DNA from: Billgrantia antri
Lineage (GTDB): Bacteria; Pseudomonadota; Gammaproteobacteria; Pseudomonadales; Halomonadaceae
Direction of reading: 5' to 3'
Assembly: GCF_019430905.1 (NCBI RefSeq)
Contig: NZ_JAHYCA010000002.1
Location: 434,001-498,000 of the forward strand
Length of the DNA: 64,000 nt
Shown here: one piece after another, positions 47,338 to 57,857 of the stretch
How positions within the stretch are numbered: the first letter of the stretch is position 1
Layout of the letters: each line of letters starts with the position of its first letter
Made by a program: the position numbers and the translations under genes
The notes under the pieces: generated by a model
The model's database searches: none
Seen by the model: only the letters and a program-made list of their open reading frames with translations
Told to the model about the DNA's origin: nothing

Positions 47338-47923
47338 CGCCGTCGTTGCCCTGGTGTTGGCAGCCGGTCGGGCGCGCCGCTTCGGCAACGACAAGCGCTT
47401 GGCACACCTGCCACAGCGTGGGCCGCTGCTGGCCGCCACGCTGGCGAGTCTCCGGCCACATTTCGGCGAGATTCGAGTAGTGGTGGGCCTCGAGGACGAT
47501 CCCGTCCATCTGGGCATTGCCAAGGATGTCGGCACTATTGTTGCCGAGACGGCAGAACAGGGCATGGGGGCCAGCCTCGCCGCCGGTATCCGCGCACTGA
47601 GCATCGAGAGCCAAGCCTTTGCGGTGGCCGTGATGCTGGGCGATATGCCTTGGTTGAGCGAGGACACCTTGGCGCTATTGTGCTCAAGGGCCAGTGATCG
47701 GTCGATCGTGCGGCCCTTCTACCGGGGGCAGGGTGGGCACCCGGTGCTGTTCGGCCGGTGTTTCTGGGGCTCGCTCGAGCAACTGACCGACGACGAGGGA
47801 GCTCGCAGCGTGGTGCGGCGGCATGGGGCTGACTGCATCGAGATCGCGGTTCAGGACCCGGGCGTCGTGCAGGATGTGGACCGACCATGGGATCTCGACG
47901 GGGCAAGGCGTAATGGCCGCTGA
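47312..47923 (+). CDS. MobA/MocA-like molybdenum cofactor cytidylyltransferase
   Basis: A 203-residue nucleotidyltransferase: LVLAAGRARRFGNDKRLAHL (about 13-32) is the MocA-type LAAGxxxRxGxxK signature, and AVAVMLGDMPWLS the metal-binding GDMP motif. MocA makes molybdopterin cytosine dinucleotide, the cofactor form of XDH/CoxL-type hydroxylases, so it fits the operon. The start at 47312 lies inside xdhC; a second ATG at 47327 is also possible. Confidence 0.85.
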   Translation: MEKATMAADAVVALVLAAGRARRFGNDKRLAHLPQRGPLLAATLASLRPHFGEIRVVVGLEDDPVHLGIAKDVGTIVAETAEQGMGASLAAGIRALSIESQAFAVAVMLGDMPWLSEDTLALLCSRASDRSIVRPFYRGQGGHPVLFGRCFWGSLEQLTDDEGARSVVRRHGADCIEIAVQDPGVVQDVDRPWDLDGARRNGR

Positions 47924-48034
47924 GTGGCTTGCCATGCGACTTTGGTCTGGCTGCAGCCGTTGCACGAGGAAGAGATGGTACGCTGGCTGGTTACTAGGAT
48001 GCATTTAACCTAACCTTCCACTGACGAGGACGTC

Positions 48035-48910
48035 ATGTCGAGTGCCCACCGCATCTTGCATGGCGAGTTTGGTCGCGTTGCCCTGCTGGACATGGATGAG
48101 TCGCTGGTGCCCCACGCGCATTCCGAATGCCATGTGCTGCTCAAGGTCTACGGGGAGGATACCTACTTTTCCGTGCGTGATCACCGCTTGCCGCTGACCG
48201 ACAGGACGGCGGTGCTCATCAATGCCTGGGAGCCGCATTTCTACGATCACCAGAGCGGTGCCGCTGATACTCTGATCCTGGCTCTCTACATCGAACCGAG
48301 CTGGCTGGCGGCCTTGCAGCGCGGCTTGGCGCTCAGCGGCCGGCCCGACTTCTTCTCCAGCCCCTGCATCGAACTCACCCCCCACATGCGGCATCATGCC
48401 GACTTGCTGATCGATGCCATGTTCTCCTTCGGGCTGGTGCCCCAGAATACTCTGGAAGAGCTGCTGTTTAATTTGCTTATCGGGATCACCGAAAAACATT
48501 CCGAACTGCGCCACCTTGCCAGGCTACGAGTGGGTGTTGCCAGTGATTTCTACGATGGCCGAATTCGCCAGGCGAGCCAGTTCATTCTCGACCATCCCCA
48601 GGGGGAGCTGGACATGGAAGGCATCGCCCGCCAGTGCGGTCTTTCCCGGGCGCATTTCTTTACCCTGTTCAAGCAGAACACCGGCATGACACCGCAGATG
48701 TTTGCCAATATCGGCAAGATGCAGATGGCGTTCCGCTGCCTCTCAGACAATCGCTCTGGCACCCTGGGTAACTTGTCGGAATCCTTGGGTTTCTCTGAAC
48801 AGGGGCACTTCACCCGCTTCTTTCGCCGCCATATCGGGGCCTCGCCGAGTCAATACCGAAAGGTTATCGACAATTATCATTCCAAGAGCATGAGCGATCG
48901 CGGCATGTAA
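48035..48910 (+). CDS. AraC-family transcriptional regulator of the furoate-type operon (inferred)
   Basis: A 291-residue regulator. The N-terminal half is a cupin-like effector domain (HAHSECHVLLKVYGEDTYFS). The C-terminal 100 residues hold two helix-turn-helix motifs, EGIARQCGLSRAHFFTLFKQ and LSESLGFSEQGHFTRFFRRH, ending in GASPSQYRK, as in AraC/XylS proteins. It follows the cytidylyltransferase gene by 111 nt in the same direction. That it controls the upstream catabolic operon is inferred from position; the effector would then be the substrate acid or its CoA ester. Confidence 0.88.
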   Translation: MSSAHRILHGEFGRVALLDMDESLVPHAHSECHVLLKVYGEDTYFSVRDHRLPLTDRTAVLINAWEPHFYDHQSGAADTLILALYIEPSWLAALQRGLALSGRPDFFSSPCIELTPHMRHHADLLIDAMFSFGLVPQNTLEELLFNLLIGITEKHSELRHLARLRVGVASDFYDGRIRQASQFILDHPQGELDMEGIARQCGLSRAHFFTLFKQNTGMTPQMFANIGKMQMAFRCLSDNRSGTLGNLSESLGFSEQGHFTRFFRRHIGASPSQYRKVIDNYHSKSMSDRGM

Positions 48911-48924
48911 ATGACCGTAAAATG

Positions 48925-49659
48925 CTAATTCTCGCTGACGATTTGGGTCACGTGCATTCTCGGCCTGCCCGCTAGTGCTGGGTTTTCTACTTGGAAGCGC
49001 ACGTCGACGTCGCGCAGGCGTACGCCGTAGATTCGCTCCTCGACGCCCTGGCGATAGGCCGGGCGGGGATCCTGGGCCAGCACCTGAGTGATCAGCGCGC
49101 GCAGCGAGTCGCCGTCATCCCGTTCGTTCAGCGTAGCCTCGGCCGCGGGCGCGAAGCGCACTGCCAGTTGCGGGGGCGCCTCGGGGGCGTAGCCGGCCCG
49201 TGCCTCGGGACGTGCCTCCACCCAGGGCAGGTAGGGCTTGATGTCGAGTACCGGGGTGCCGCTTACCAGATCGCAGCCGCCCAGCACCAGGCGTACCCCC
49301 TGGCGGGTATCGACCTCGAGAAGTTCCACCAGCGACAGGCCCAGGCGGTTGGGGCGGTGGGTGCTGCGGCTGGCGAAAACGCCGACCTTGGTGTTGCCGC
49401 CGAGGCGCGGCGGACGCACCAGCGGCGTCCAGCGCTCGGGGCTGTGGTGAAAGACGAAGGTCAGCCACAGGTGGCTGAAGGCCTCGAGGCCGCGCACCGC
49501 CAAGGGCTCGTCGTAAGGGGAGGCGAGAATCAACTCGGCATGGGCAGCCGACGCCAGACCGGGCTGGCGGGGTATGCCGAACTTATCGGGAAAGTCGCTC
49601 TCGATGTAGCCGATGGGCTGCATCGGGTAGCCGGCGGCGGGAGAGGATGGTGCGTTCAT
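48925..49659 (-). CDS. trmO: tRNA t6A37 N6-methyltransferase TrmO
   Basis: TsaA/YaeB-family protein, 244 residues (E. coli TrmO 235), which methylates N6 of threonylcarbamoyladenosine-37 in tRNA-Thr using S-adenosylmethionine. Family features are PIGYIESDFPDKFGIPRQPG at the start, EAFSHLWLTFVFH, and GVFASRSTHRPNRLGLSLVE, then DIKPYLPWVE. The t6A substrate depends on TsaB, also encoded here (57858). It is convergent with the AraC gene, 14 nt apart, and divergent from the GNAT gene. Confidence 0.93.
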   Translation of the reverse strand: MNAPSSPAAGYPMQPIGYIESDFPDKFGIPRQPGLASAAHAELILASPYDEPLAVRGLEAFSHLWLTFVFHHSPERWTPLVRPPRLGGNTKVGVFASRSTHRPNRLGLSLVELLEVDTRQGVRLVLGGCDLVSGTPVLDIKPYLPWVEARPEARAGYAPEAPPQLAVRFAPAAEATLNERDDGDSLRALITQVLAQDPRPAYRQGVEERIYGVRLRDVDVRFQVENPALAGRPRMHVTQIVSEN

Positions 49660-49742
49660 GGGGAGGCATTATGCCCGCCATTGGCGTCGGCGGCGAGCTT
49701 GTGTAACCTGCATGCCGAGTCCAATCACGCAGGGCAGGGAAG

Positions 49743-51166
<1,424 letters not shown>

Positions 51167-51207
51167 TCATTATAGGGAATCCAGCACCAGCACGTCAGGG
51201 GAACGAG

Positions 51208-51768
51208 ATGAGAATCGAGGAAGGATGGCTGGCCGAGGTACGGCGTGTGCCGTCGCCCAACCAGGACGCGCGTCCGGCGGGGGAGGTATCGGCGGTAGTG
51301 CTGCATTCGATCAGCCTGCCGCCCGGCCAGTTCGGCGGCGAATACATCGAGCGGCTGTTCACCAACACGCTGGACGCCTCGGCGCACCCTTATTTTTCCG
51401 GCATCACCCAGCTGAGGGTGTCCGCTCATGTGCTGATTCGACGCGACGGCGAGTGCGTGCAGTTCGTGTCTTTCGACCGGCGTGCCTGGCACGCCGGTCG
51501 TTCCTGTTGGATCGATCGGGGACGGGTGCGGCGGGCGCTGAACGATTTCACCGTGGGCATCGAACTGGAGGGTGACGAGGTTCATGCCTATCGCGAGGCT
51601 CAGTATCGGGCGCTTGCTGCGGTCATGAAGGCGCTCAAGGTGAACTACCCTGACATGAACTTCGCGCGTATCACCAGCCATGCGCGAGTCGCTCCACTGC
51701 GCAAGAGCGATCCCGGCGCGGCCTTCGACTGGGCCTATTTTCGTCAGTGTCTCAAGACGTTGGGATGA
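51208..51768 (+). CDS. ampD: 1,6-anhydro-N-acetylmuramyl-L-alanine amidase
   Basis: Cytoplasmic zinc amidase of peptidoglycan recycling, 186 residues (E. coli AmpD 183). The zinc ligands are conserved: His in VVLHSISLPPGQFGG, and His and Asp in ITSHARVAPLRKSDPGAAFD. SAHVLIRRDGECVQFVSFDR and RAWHAGRS are typical. Its substrates are the anhydro-muropeptides made by lytic transglycosylases such as MltF. No ampE or ampG is adjacent. It is divergent from nadC, with 77 nt between the two chosen starts. Confidence 0.96.
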   Translation: MRIEEGWLAEVRRVPSPNQDARPAGEVSAVVLHSISLPPGQFGGEYIERLFTNTLDASAHPYFSGITQLRVSAHVLIRRDGECVQFVSFDRRAWHAGRSCWIDRGRVRRALNDFTVGIELEGDEVHAYREAQYRALAAVMKALKVNYPDMNFARITSHARVAPLRKSDPGAAFDWAYFRQCLKTLG

Positions 51769-52101
51769 TCGATGCGAAGTGGGGCAAGGTGGGGTGGAAG
51801 TAATCATACGGTAGTTTTATTACAACCGAGATATTTTCGGCTGAAACTATCGGGAGGGCGCGTAACAGCTTGTGTTGCAATGCACTATTCAGAATGTGGA
51901 AAAAAATTCCATTCCCCCGAGATTGGCAGGAAGGCCACTTTACGGTATGTTCTACGCCATTCGTTGCATACGCTTCTGTAAAATGACTACAACAGCCGCG
52001 TCGCGGCCTGACATTCCCCTGATGGTCAGTAGCAACACTTGCCTCGGCGTCCAAGCACGCAGGGGCGACCTGACATCACATTGTCACTCGGAGAGACGTC
52101 T
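51769..52101 (+). promoter_or_regulatory. 333-bp upstream region of the pyruvate dehydrogenase operon
   Basis: An AT-richer stretch between ampD and aceE without a supported gene. It contains the inverted repeat TGGAA-AAAAA-TTCCA (51897-51911), flanked by GAATG and ATTCC, a candidate operator. No match to the E. coli PdhR site (AATTGGTnnnACCAATT) is seen. TTGCAT (51962) and TAAAAT (51977) resemble promoter boxes but are only 9 nt apart. GGAGAG at 52090-52095 is the aceE ribosome site. Confidence 0.45.
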
Positions 52102-54774
52102 ATGAGTCTGGAGGCAAGAGAAGATTTCGATCCGGTCGAAACCACGGAATGGCTGGATTCCCTGGAATCGGTCCTGGATCGTGAGGGCGAGGAACGCGCC
52201 CGGTACCTGCTGACGCGCCTGGCCGACCGGCTGCGCCGCGACGGCATGCAGGCACCCTTCTCGGTGACGACGCCGCATCGCAACACCATCCCGGTGCATC
52301 GTGAGGCACCGATGCCGGGTGACCTGTTCATGGAACGGCGTATCCGCTCGCTGATTCGCTACAACGCCATCGCCCAGGTGATTCGCAACAACCGCGCCAA
52401 TCCCGGGCTCGGCGGCCACATCGCCAGCTTCATGTCAGCCGCCACGCTCTACGACGTCGGCTTCAACCATTTCTTCCGCGCACCCAACGGTGACTTCGAG
52501 GGCGATCTGGTCTACATCCAGGGGCACGTGGCCCCGGGCGTGTATGCCCGCGCCTATCTCGAAGGACGCCTGACCGAGGCGCAGATGGACAAGTATCGCC
52601 AGGAAGTCGACGGCGACGGCCTCTCCTCCTACCCGCACCCCTGGCTGATGCCGGACTTCTGGCAGTTCCCCACCGTCTCCATGGGCCTGGGGCCGATCCA
52701 GGCGATCTACCAGGCTCACGTGATGAAGTACCTCGACTCGCGCGAGCTGAGGAACATGCACGATCGCAAGATCTGGTGCTTCATGGGCGACGGCGAGTGC
52801 GACGAGCCGGAGTCGCTGGGTGCCATCCACCTGGCCAGCCGCGAGAAGCTCGACAACCTGATCTTCGTCATCAACTGCAACCTGCAGCGCCTGGACGGCC
52901 CGGTACGCGGCAACGGCCGTATCATGGACGAGCTCGAGGGCGTCTTCCGCGGCGCCGGCTGGAACGTGCTCAAGGTGGTCTGGGGCCGGCTGTGGGATCC
53001 GCTGTTCGAGAAGGACAAGAAGGGCATCCTGCAGAAGCGCATGGACGAGGCGGTCGACGGCGAGTACCAGAACTACAAGGCCATCGACGGTGGCTACACC
53101 CGTGAGCATTTCTTCGGCAAGTACCCCGAAACCGCCGAGATGGTCAAGGACATGTCCGACGAGGACATCTGGCGCCTGAACCGCGGCGGCCACGACCCGT
53201 TCAAGGTCTACGCGGCCTACCACGAGGCGGTGAACAACGCCAACGGCCGCCCCACCGTGATCCTGGCGCATACCGTCAAGGGCTACGGCATGGGCAGCGG
53301 CGAGGGTGAGGCGTCGATGGAAGCCCACCAGGTCAAGACCATGGAATACGAGGCGCTGCGCAAGTTCCGCGATCGCTTCGGCATTCCGCTGACCGACGAG
53401 CAGCTCAAGGAAGTGCCGTACTACAAGCCGGACGACGACTCGCCCGAGCTTAAGTACATGCACCTGCAGCGCGAGCGCCTGGGCGGCTACCTGCCGCAGC
53501 GGCGCAGCGATTTCCAGGCGTTGACGATCCCCACTCTCGAGGACAAGACCTTCGCCACCCAGCTGGCCGGTTCCAAGGGGCGTGAGATCTCCACCACCAT
53601 GGCCTTCGTGCGTATCCTCAACGGCCTGGTGAAGGACAAGAAGATCGGTCAGCAGGTAGTGCCGATCGTGCCCGACGAGGCGCGTACCTTCGGCATGGAG
53701 GGCATGTTCCGCCAGCTCGGTATCTATACCTCCGAAGGCCAGAAGTACGAGCCCGTCGACAAGGGCCAGATCATGTTCTACCGCGAGGACAAGAAGGGTC
53801 AGATCCTCGAGGAGGGCATCACCGAGGCCGGCGCCATGTCGGCGTGGATCGCCGCGGCGACGTCCTATAGCAACCACAACCTGCCGCTGCTGCCGTTCTA
53901 CATCTACTACTCGATGTTCGGCTTCCAGCGTATCGGCGACCTGGCCTGGGCCGCCGGCGACCTGCAGGCGCGGGGCTTCCTGGTCGGCGGCACCGCCGGG
54001 CGCACCACGCTCAACGGCGAGGGCCTGCAGCACCAGGATGGCCACAGCCACCTGCAGGCGGCGATGATCCCCAACTGCCGCAGCTACGACCCCACCTACG
54101 CCCATGAGGTCTCGGTGATCGTCCAGGACGGTCTGAAGCGCATGTTCGCCGACAAGGAGAACTGCTTCTACTACCTGACGGTGATGAACGAGAACTACGA
54201 GCATCCCGAGCTCGAGAACGTACCGGCCGAAGACATCATCAAGGGCATGTACCTGCTGCGCGAGCACCAGGGCGACAAGGGGCACGTGCAGCTGCTCGGC
54301 TCCGGCACCATCCTGCGTGAGGTGGAAGCCGCCGCGCAGATGCTCGCCGAGGAGTGGGGCGTGGGCGCCGACGTATGGAGCGTGACCAGCTTCAACGAGC
54401 TGCGGCGCGAGGCCCTGCTGCTCGAGCGTGAGGCGTTCGTCAACGCCGCCGAGGAGACGGTCAAGCCGCACGTCACCCGCTGCCTGGAAGGGCGCAAGGG
54501 GCCGGCCATCGCCTCCACCGATTACATGCGCCTGTTCGCCGACCAGGTCCGCGCCTGGGTACCGACCGACTACCATGTACTGGGAACCGACGGCTACGGC
54601 CGCTCCGACACCCGCGAGAAGCTGCGCCACTTCTTCGAGGTCGATCGCTACTTCGTCACCGTGGCCTCGCTCAAGGCGCTGGCCGACCGCGGCGAGCTGG
54701 ATCGCAAGGTCGTCGCCGAGGCGATCAAGAAGTATGGCATCGATCCCAACAAGCCCAACCCGCTGACCAGCTGA
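52102..54774 (+). CDS. aceE: Pyruvate dehydrogenase E1 component
   Basis: Thiamine-diphosphate dependent homodimeric E1, 890 residues (E. coli 886), which decarboxylates pyruvate and acetylates the lipoyl groups of AceF. The ThDP motif runs from GDGECDEPE to NCN (within LIFVINCNLQRLDGPVRGNG). HVAPGVYARAYLEGRLTE, HTVKGYGMGSGEGEA and TAGRTTLNGEGLQHQDGHSH are characteristic. The start at 52102 (MSLEAREDFDPVETTEWLDS) follows GGAGAG by 6 nt. aceF follows on the same transcript. lpdA is not next to it in this window. Confidence 0.98.
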   Translation: MSLEAREDFDPVETTEWLDSLESVLDREGEERARYLLTRLADRLRRDGMQAPFSVTTPHRNTIPVHREAPMPGDLFMERRIRSLIRYNAIAQVIRNNRANPGLGGHIASFMSAATLYDVGFNHFFRAPNGDFEGDLVYIQGHVAPGVYARAYLEGRLTEAQMDKYRQEVDGDGLSSYPHPWLMPDFWQFPTVSMGLGPIQAIYQAHVMKYLDSRELRNMHDRKIWCFMGDGECDEPESLGAIHLASREKLDNLIFVINCNLQRLDGPVRGNGRIMDELEGVFRGAGWNVLKVVWGRLWDPLFEKDKKGILQKRMDEAVDGEYQNYKAIDGGYTREHFFGKYPETAEMVKDMSDEDIWRLNRGGHDPFKVYAAYHEAVNNANGRPTVILAHTVKGYGMGSGEGEASMEAHQVKTMEYEALRKFRDRFGIPLTDEQLKEVPYYKPDDDSPELKYMHLQRERLGGYLPQRRSDFQALTIPTLEDKTFATQLAGSKGREISTTMAFVRILNGLVKDKKIGQQVVPIVPDEARTFGMEGMFRQLGIYTSEGQKYEPVDKGQIMFYREDKKGQILEEGITEAGAMSAWIAAATSYSNHNLPLLPFYIYYSMFGFQRIGDLAWAAGDLQARGFLVGGTAGRTTLNGEGLQHQDGHSHLQAAMIPNCRSYDPTYAHEVSVIVQDGLKRMFADKENCFYYLTVMNENYEHPELENVPAEDIIKGMYLLREHQGDKGHVQLLGSGTILREVEAAAQMLAEEWGVGADVWSVTSFNELRREALLLEREAFVNAAEETVKPHVTRCLEGRKGPAIASTDYMRLFADQVRAWVPTDYHVLGTDGYGRSDTREKLRHFFEVDRYFVTVASLKALADRGELDRKVVAEAIKKYGIDPNKPNPLTS

Positions 54775-54835
54775 TCCGGTGGCCAGGCGGGCCTGGGCCC
54801 GCCTGTTCCAGGCACGATTTGGAAGGAGCGCGACC

Positions 54836-56839
54836 TTGAGTAGCGAAATCATCAAAGTTCCAGACATCGGCGGCAGCGAAGATGTCGAGATCATCGAAAT
54901 CGCCGTATCCGAAGGCGATGTCATCGAGCCCGAGGACACGCTGATCACGCTGGAGTCCGACAAGGCCAGCATGGACGTACCCTCGCCCAAGGGCGGCAAG
55001 GTGGTCCGTGTACTGGTGAAGGAGGGCGACACCGTCTCCGAGGGCGACGACATCGTCGAGCTCGAGGTGGAGGGCGGCGGTAGCGATGACGCCGCAGGCC
55101 AAGAGAAAGCCGAGGCCAAGCAAGAAGAGGCGCCCAAGGAGTCCCAGTCCGCCGAAGAGAAGCCGGCGGCCAAGAAAGCCTCCGGCGGCGGCAAGCGTAC
55201 TGTCGAGGTCAAGGTGCCCGACCTGGGCGGCTCGGAAGACGTCGAGGTGATCGAAGTGACGGTCTCCGAAGGCGACGAGGTCAACGAGGAAGACCCGCTG
55301 ATCACGCTGGAGTCCGACAAGGCCTCCATGGACGTGCCGAGCCCCTATAGCGGCAAGCTGGTGTCCCTCACCGTCAAGGAGGGCGACACCGTCTCCGAGG
55401 GCGACGTGATCGGTACCATGGAAATCGCCGGCGAAGGCGGCGATGAGGCCGAGCCGGAAGCCGTCGAGAGCACTGACGAGCCCGCCGAACAGGCCGAGGC
55501 GCCGGCCGAGGAAGAGGCGACGAGCGGCGAACCCGAGCGCAAGGAGATCCGCGTGCCCGACCTCTCCGGCTCGAGCGACGTGCCGGTCATCGAGATCGCC
55601 GTCAGCGCCGGCGACGAGGTCGACGAGGAAGACCCGCTGATCACGCTGGAGTCCGACAAGGCCTCCATGGACGTGCCGAGCCCCTACAAGGGCAAGCTGA
55701 TCGAACTCACCGTCAAGGAGGGCGACACCGTCTCCGAGGGCGACCTGATCGGCTATATCGAAGTGGCAGGCAGCAAGCCGGCGCCTAAGAAGGCCGACAA
55801 GCCGGCCGAGCAAAAAGCCGCGGCGTCATCCTCGGCCAAGGCCGACAAGCCTTCTCCGACCCCGGCCGGCACGCCGAGCCCCGAGGCGCAGATGGCGGCT
55901 CACAAGCCGCGCGACGGCAAGCTGGTTCACGCCGGCCCCGCGGTGCGCATGCTGGCCCGTGAGCTGGGCGTCGACCTGGGGCTGGTCAAGCCCAGCGGTC
56001 CCAAGGAACGCGTGCTCAAGGAGGACGTCCACGCCTACGTCAAGCAGGTGATGGCAGGCCAGGCCAAGGCGCCTGCTGCTGCGCCGGCGGCAAGTGGCGG
56101 TGCGGGCATCCCGCCGGTGCCGGACCAGGACTTCAGCCAGTTCGGCGAGATCGAAGAGAAGCCGATGGGGCGCCTGCTCAAGATGGGCGCTACCAACCTG
56201 CATCGCAGCTGGCTCAACGTGCCCCACGTCACCCAGTTCGACGAGGCCGACATCACAGAGCTGGAGGCCTTCCGCAAGTCGATGAAGGCCGAGGCCGAGG
56301 CCCAGGGCGCCAAGCTCACGCCGCTGCCGTTCCTGATCAAGGCGTGCGCCTTCGCCCTGCGCAAGTTCCCGCAGTTCAACGTCAGCCTGAAGAGCGACGG
56401 CGAGACCCTGGTATGGAAGAAGTACGTCCATATCGGCGTTGCCGTGGACACGCCGGACGGTCTGATGGTGCCGGTGATCCGCGACGCCGACAAGAAGTCG
56501 TTGATCGACCTGGCCAAGGAGAGCGTGGAACTGGCCGGCAAGGCACAGTCGAAGAAGCTCAAGCGCGAAGAGATGACCGGAGGCTGCTTCACCATCTCGA
56601 GCCTGGGCTCCATCGGCGGTACCGCCTTCACGCCGATCGTCAACGCCCCGGAAGTTGCCATCCTCGGCGTCTCCAAGGCGCAGATGAAGCCGGTGTGGAA
56701 CGGTGCCGACTTCGAGCCGCGGCTGATGATGCCGCTGTCGCTCTCCTACGACCACCGGGCCGTCAATGGCGCCGATGCCGCGCGCTTCACCGCCTTCCTG
56801 GCGGCGGCGCTGAGCGATATCCGGCGCATGTTGCTGTGA
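54836..56839 (+). CDS. aceF: Pyruvate dehydrogenase E2, dihydrolipoyllysine acetyltransferase with three lipoyl domains
   Basis: A 667-residue E2. Three lipoyl domains carry ESDKASM with lipoyl lysines at 43, 162 and 275, joined by Ala/Glu/Lys-rich linkers. A peripheral subunit-binding domain lies at about 360-400 (VHAGPAVRMLARELGVDLGL) and the catalytic domain at about 440-667. The active site reads DHRAVNGAD: His640 is present and the usual Asp of HxxxD is Asn644, as in Azotobacter-type E2. The start is TTG at 54836, because GGAAGGAG (54821-54828) sits 7 nt upstream and the lipoyl domain begins directly; no ATG lies near. A strong terminator follows. Confidence 0.97.
   Translation: MSSEIIKVPDIGGSEDVEIIEIAVSEGDVIEPEDTLITLESDKASMDVPSPKGGKVVRVLVKEGDTVSEGDDIVELEVEGGGSDDAAGQEKAEAKQEEAPKESQSAEEKPAAKKASGGGKRTVEVKVPDLGGSEDVEVIEVTVSEGDEVNEEDPLITLESDKASMDVPSPYSGKLVSLTVKEGDTVSEGDVIGTMEIAGEGGDEAEPEAVESTDEPAEQAEAPAEEEATSGEPERKEIRVPDLSGSSDVPVIEIAVSAGDEVDEEDPLITLESDKASMDVPSPYKGKLIELTVKEGDTVSEGDLIGYIEVAGSKPAPKKADKPAEQKAAASSSAKADKPSPTPAGTPSPEAQMAAHKPRDGKLVHAGPAVRMLARELGVDLGLVKPSGPKERVLKEDVHAYVKQVMAGQAKAPAAAPAASGGAGIPPVPDQDFSQFGEIEEKPMGRLLKMGATNLHRSWLNVPHVTQFDEADITELEAFRKSMKAEAEAQGAKLTPLPFLIKACAFALRKFPQFNVSLKSDGETLVWKKYVHIGVAVDTPDGLMVPVIRDADKKSLIDLAKESVELAGKAQSKKLKREEMTGGCFTISSLGSIGGTAFTPIVNAPEVAILGVSKAQMKPVWNGADFEPRLMMPLSLSYDHRAVNGADAARFTAFLAAALSDIRRMLL
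55284..55686 (+). repeat. Perfect 64-bp direct repeat in lipoyl domains 2 and 3 of aceF
   Basis: Positions 55284-55347 and 55623-55686 are identical over 64 nt, including silent positions, 339 nt apart. A further shared run of 39 nt (CTCACCGTCAAGGAGGGCGA...) follows in both. Domain 1 has the same protein motif but differs at several silent sites, so the identity suggests recent gene conversion between domains 2 and 3. Confidence 0.9.
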
Positions 56840-56860
56840 TGTGCTAGTCGGGAAACAGTG

Positions 56861-56895
56861 CCGACGGCGTCCTGCGGGGCGCCGTCGGTTTTTTT
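56861..56895 (+). terminator. Rho-independent terminator of aceEF
   Basis: CCGACGGCG (56861-56869) and CGCCGTCGG (56880-56888) form a perfect 9-bp stem with a 10-nt loop, followed by seven T (56889-56895). Confidence 0.95.
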
Positions 56896-57080
56896 GCACA
56901 CCACTTTAGGCAAGGAAGACCAAAGTGCTACCCGGCCTTAATTGACTGAAAAAGCAGCAGCTTTAGGCGGATAGGCGAGGCTTTTCGGTAGCTTGCGGTT
57001 GTCTGATGTCGTCGCCGCGGTTATCGTTCATGACATTCCGTTTACTCACAAGAATTCCCACTCTCTCAAGGAGCAGCTAG

Positions 57081-57737
<657 letters not shown>

Positions 57738-57759
57738 TCCGGGGTACCGACCAGTCCTG

Positions 57760-57781
57760 ATGGCCCGCTTCGGCGGGCCAT
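57760..57781. terminator. Hairpin after adk, terminator candidate
   Basis: ATGGCCCGC (57760-57768) pairs over 9 bp with GCGGGCCAT (57773-57781) around a TTCG tetraloop, 22 nt after the adk stop. No T-run follows on the plus strand. Confidence 0.55.
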
Positions 57782-57857
57782 CGTCGTCATGGGCCATCGT
57801 CCCGCGTCACGCGGCGGCGTATAATGGTCCGCCCATGCCCTGACCCGACGCTTTCCT

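Noticed and set aside
52435..55329. A 964-codon open frame on the minus strand opposite aceE and aceF
   Set aside because: It is a GC-driven mirror of the coding strand, lies over two clear enzymes and has no family features. The same applies to long minus frames at 17059-19095 and 5224-7191.
56940..56975. A TTGACT with downstream boxes as the adk promoter
   Set aside because: No acceptable -10 hexamer at 16-18 nt spacing.
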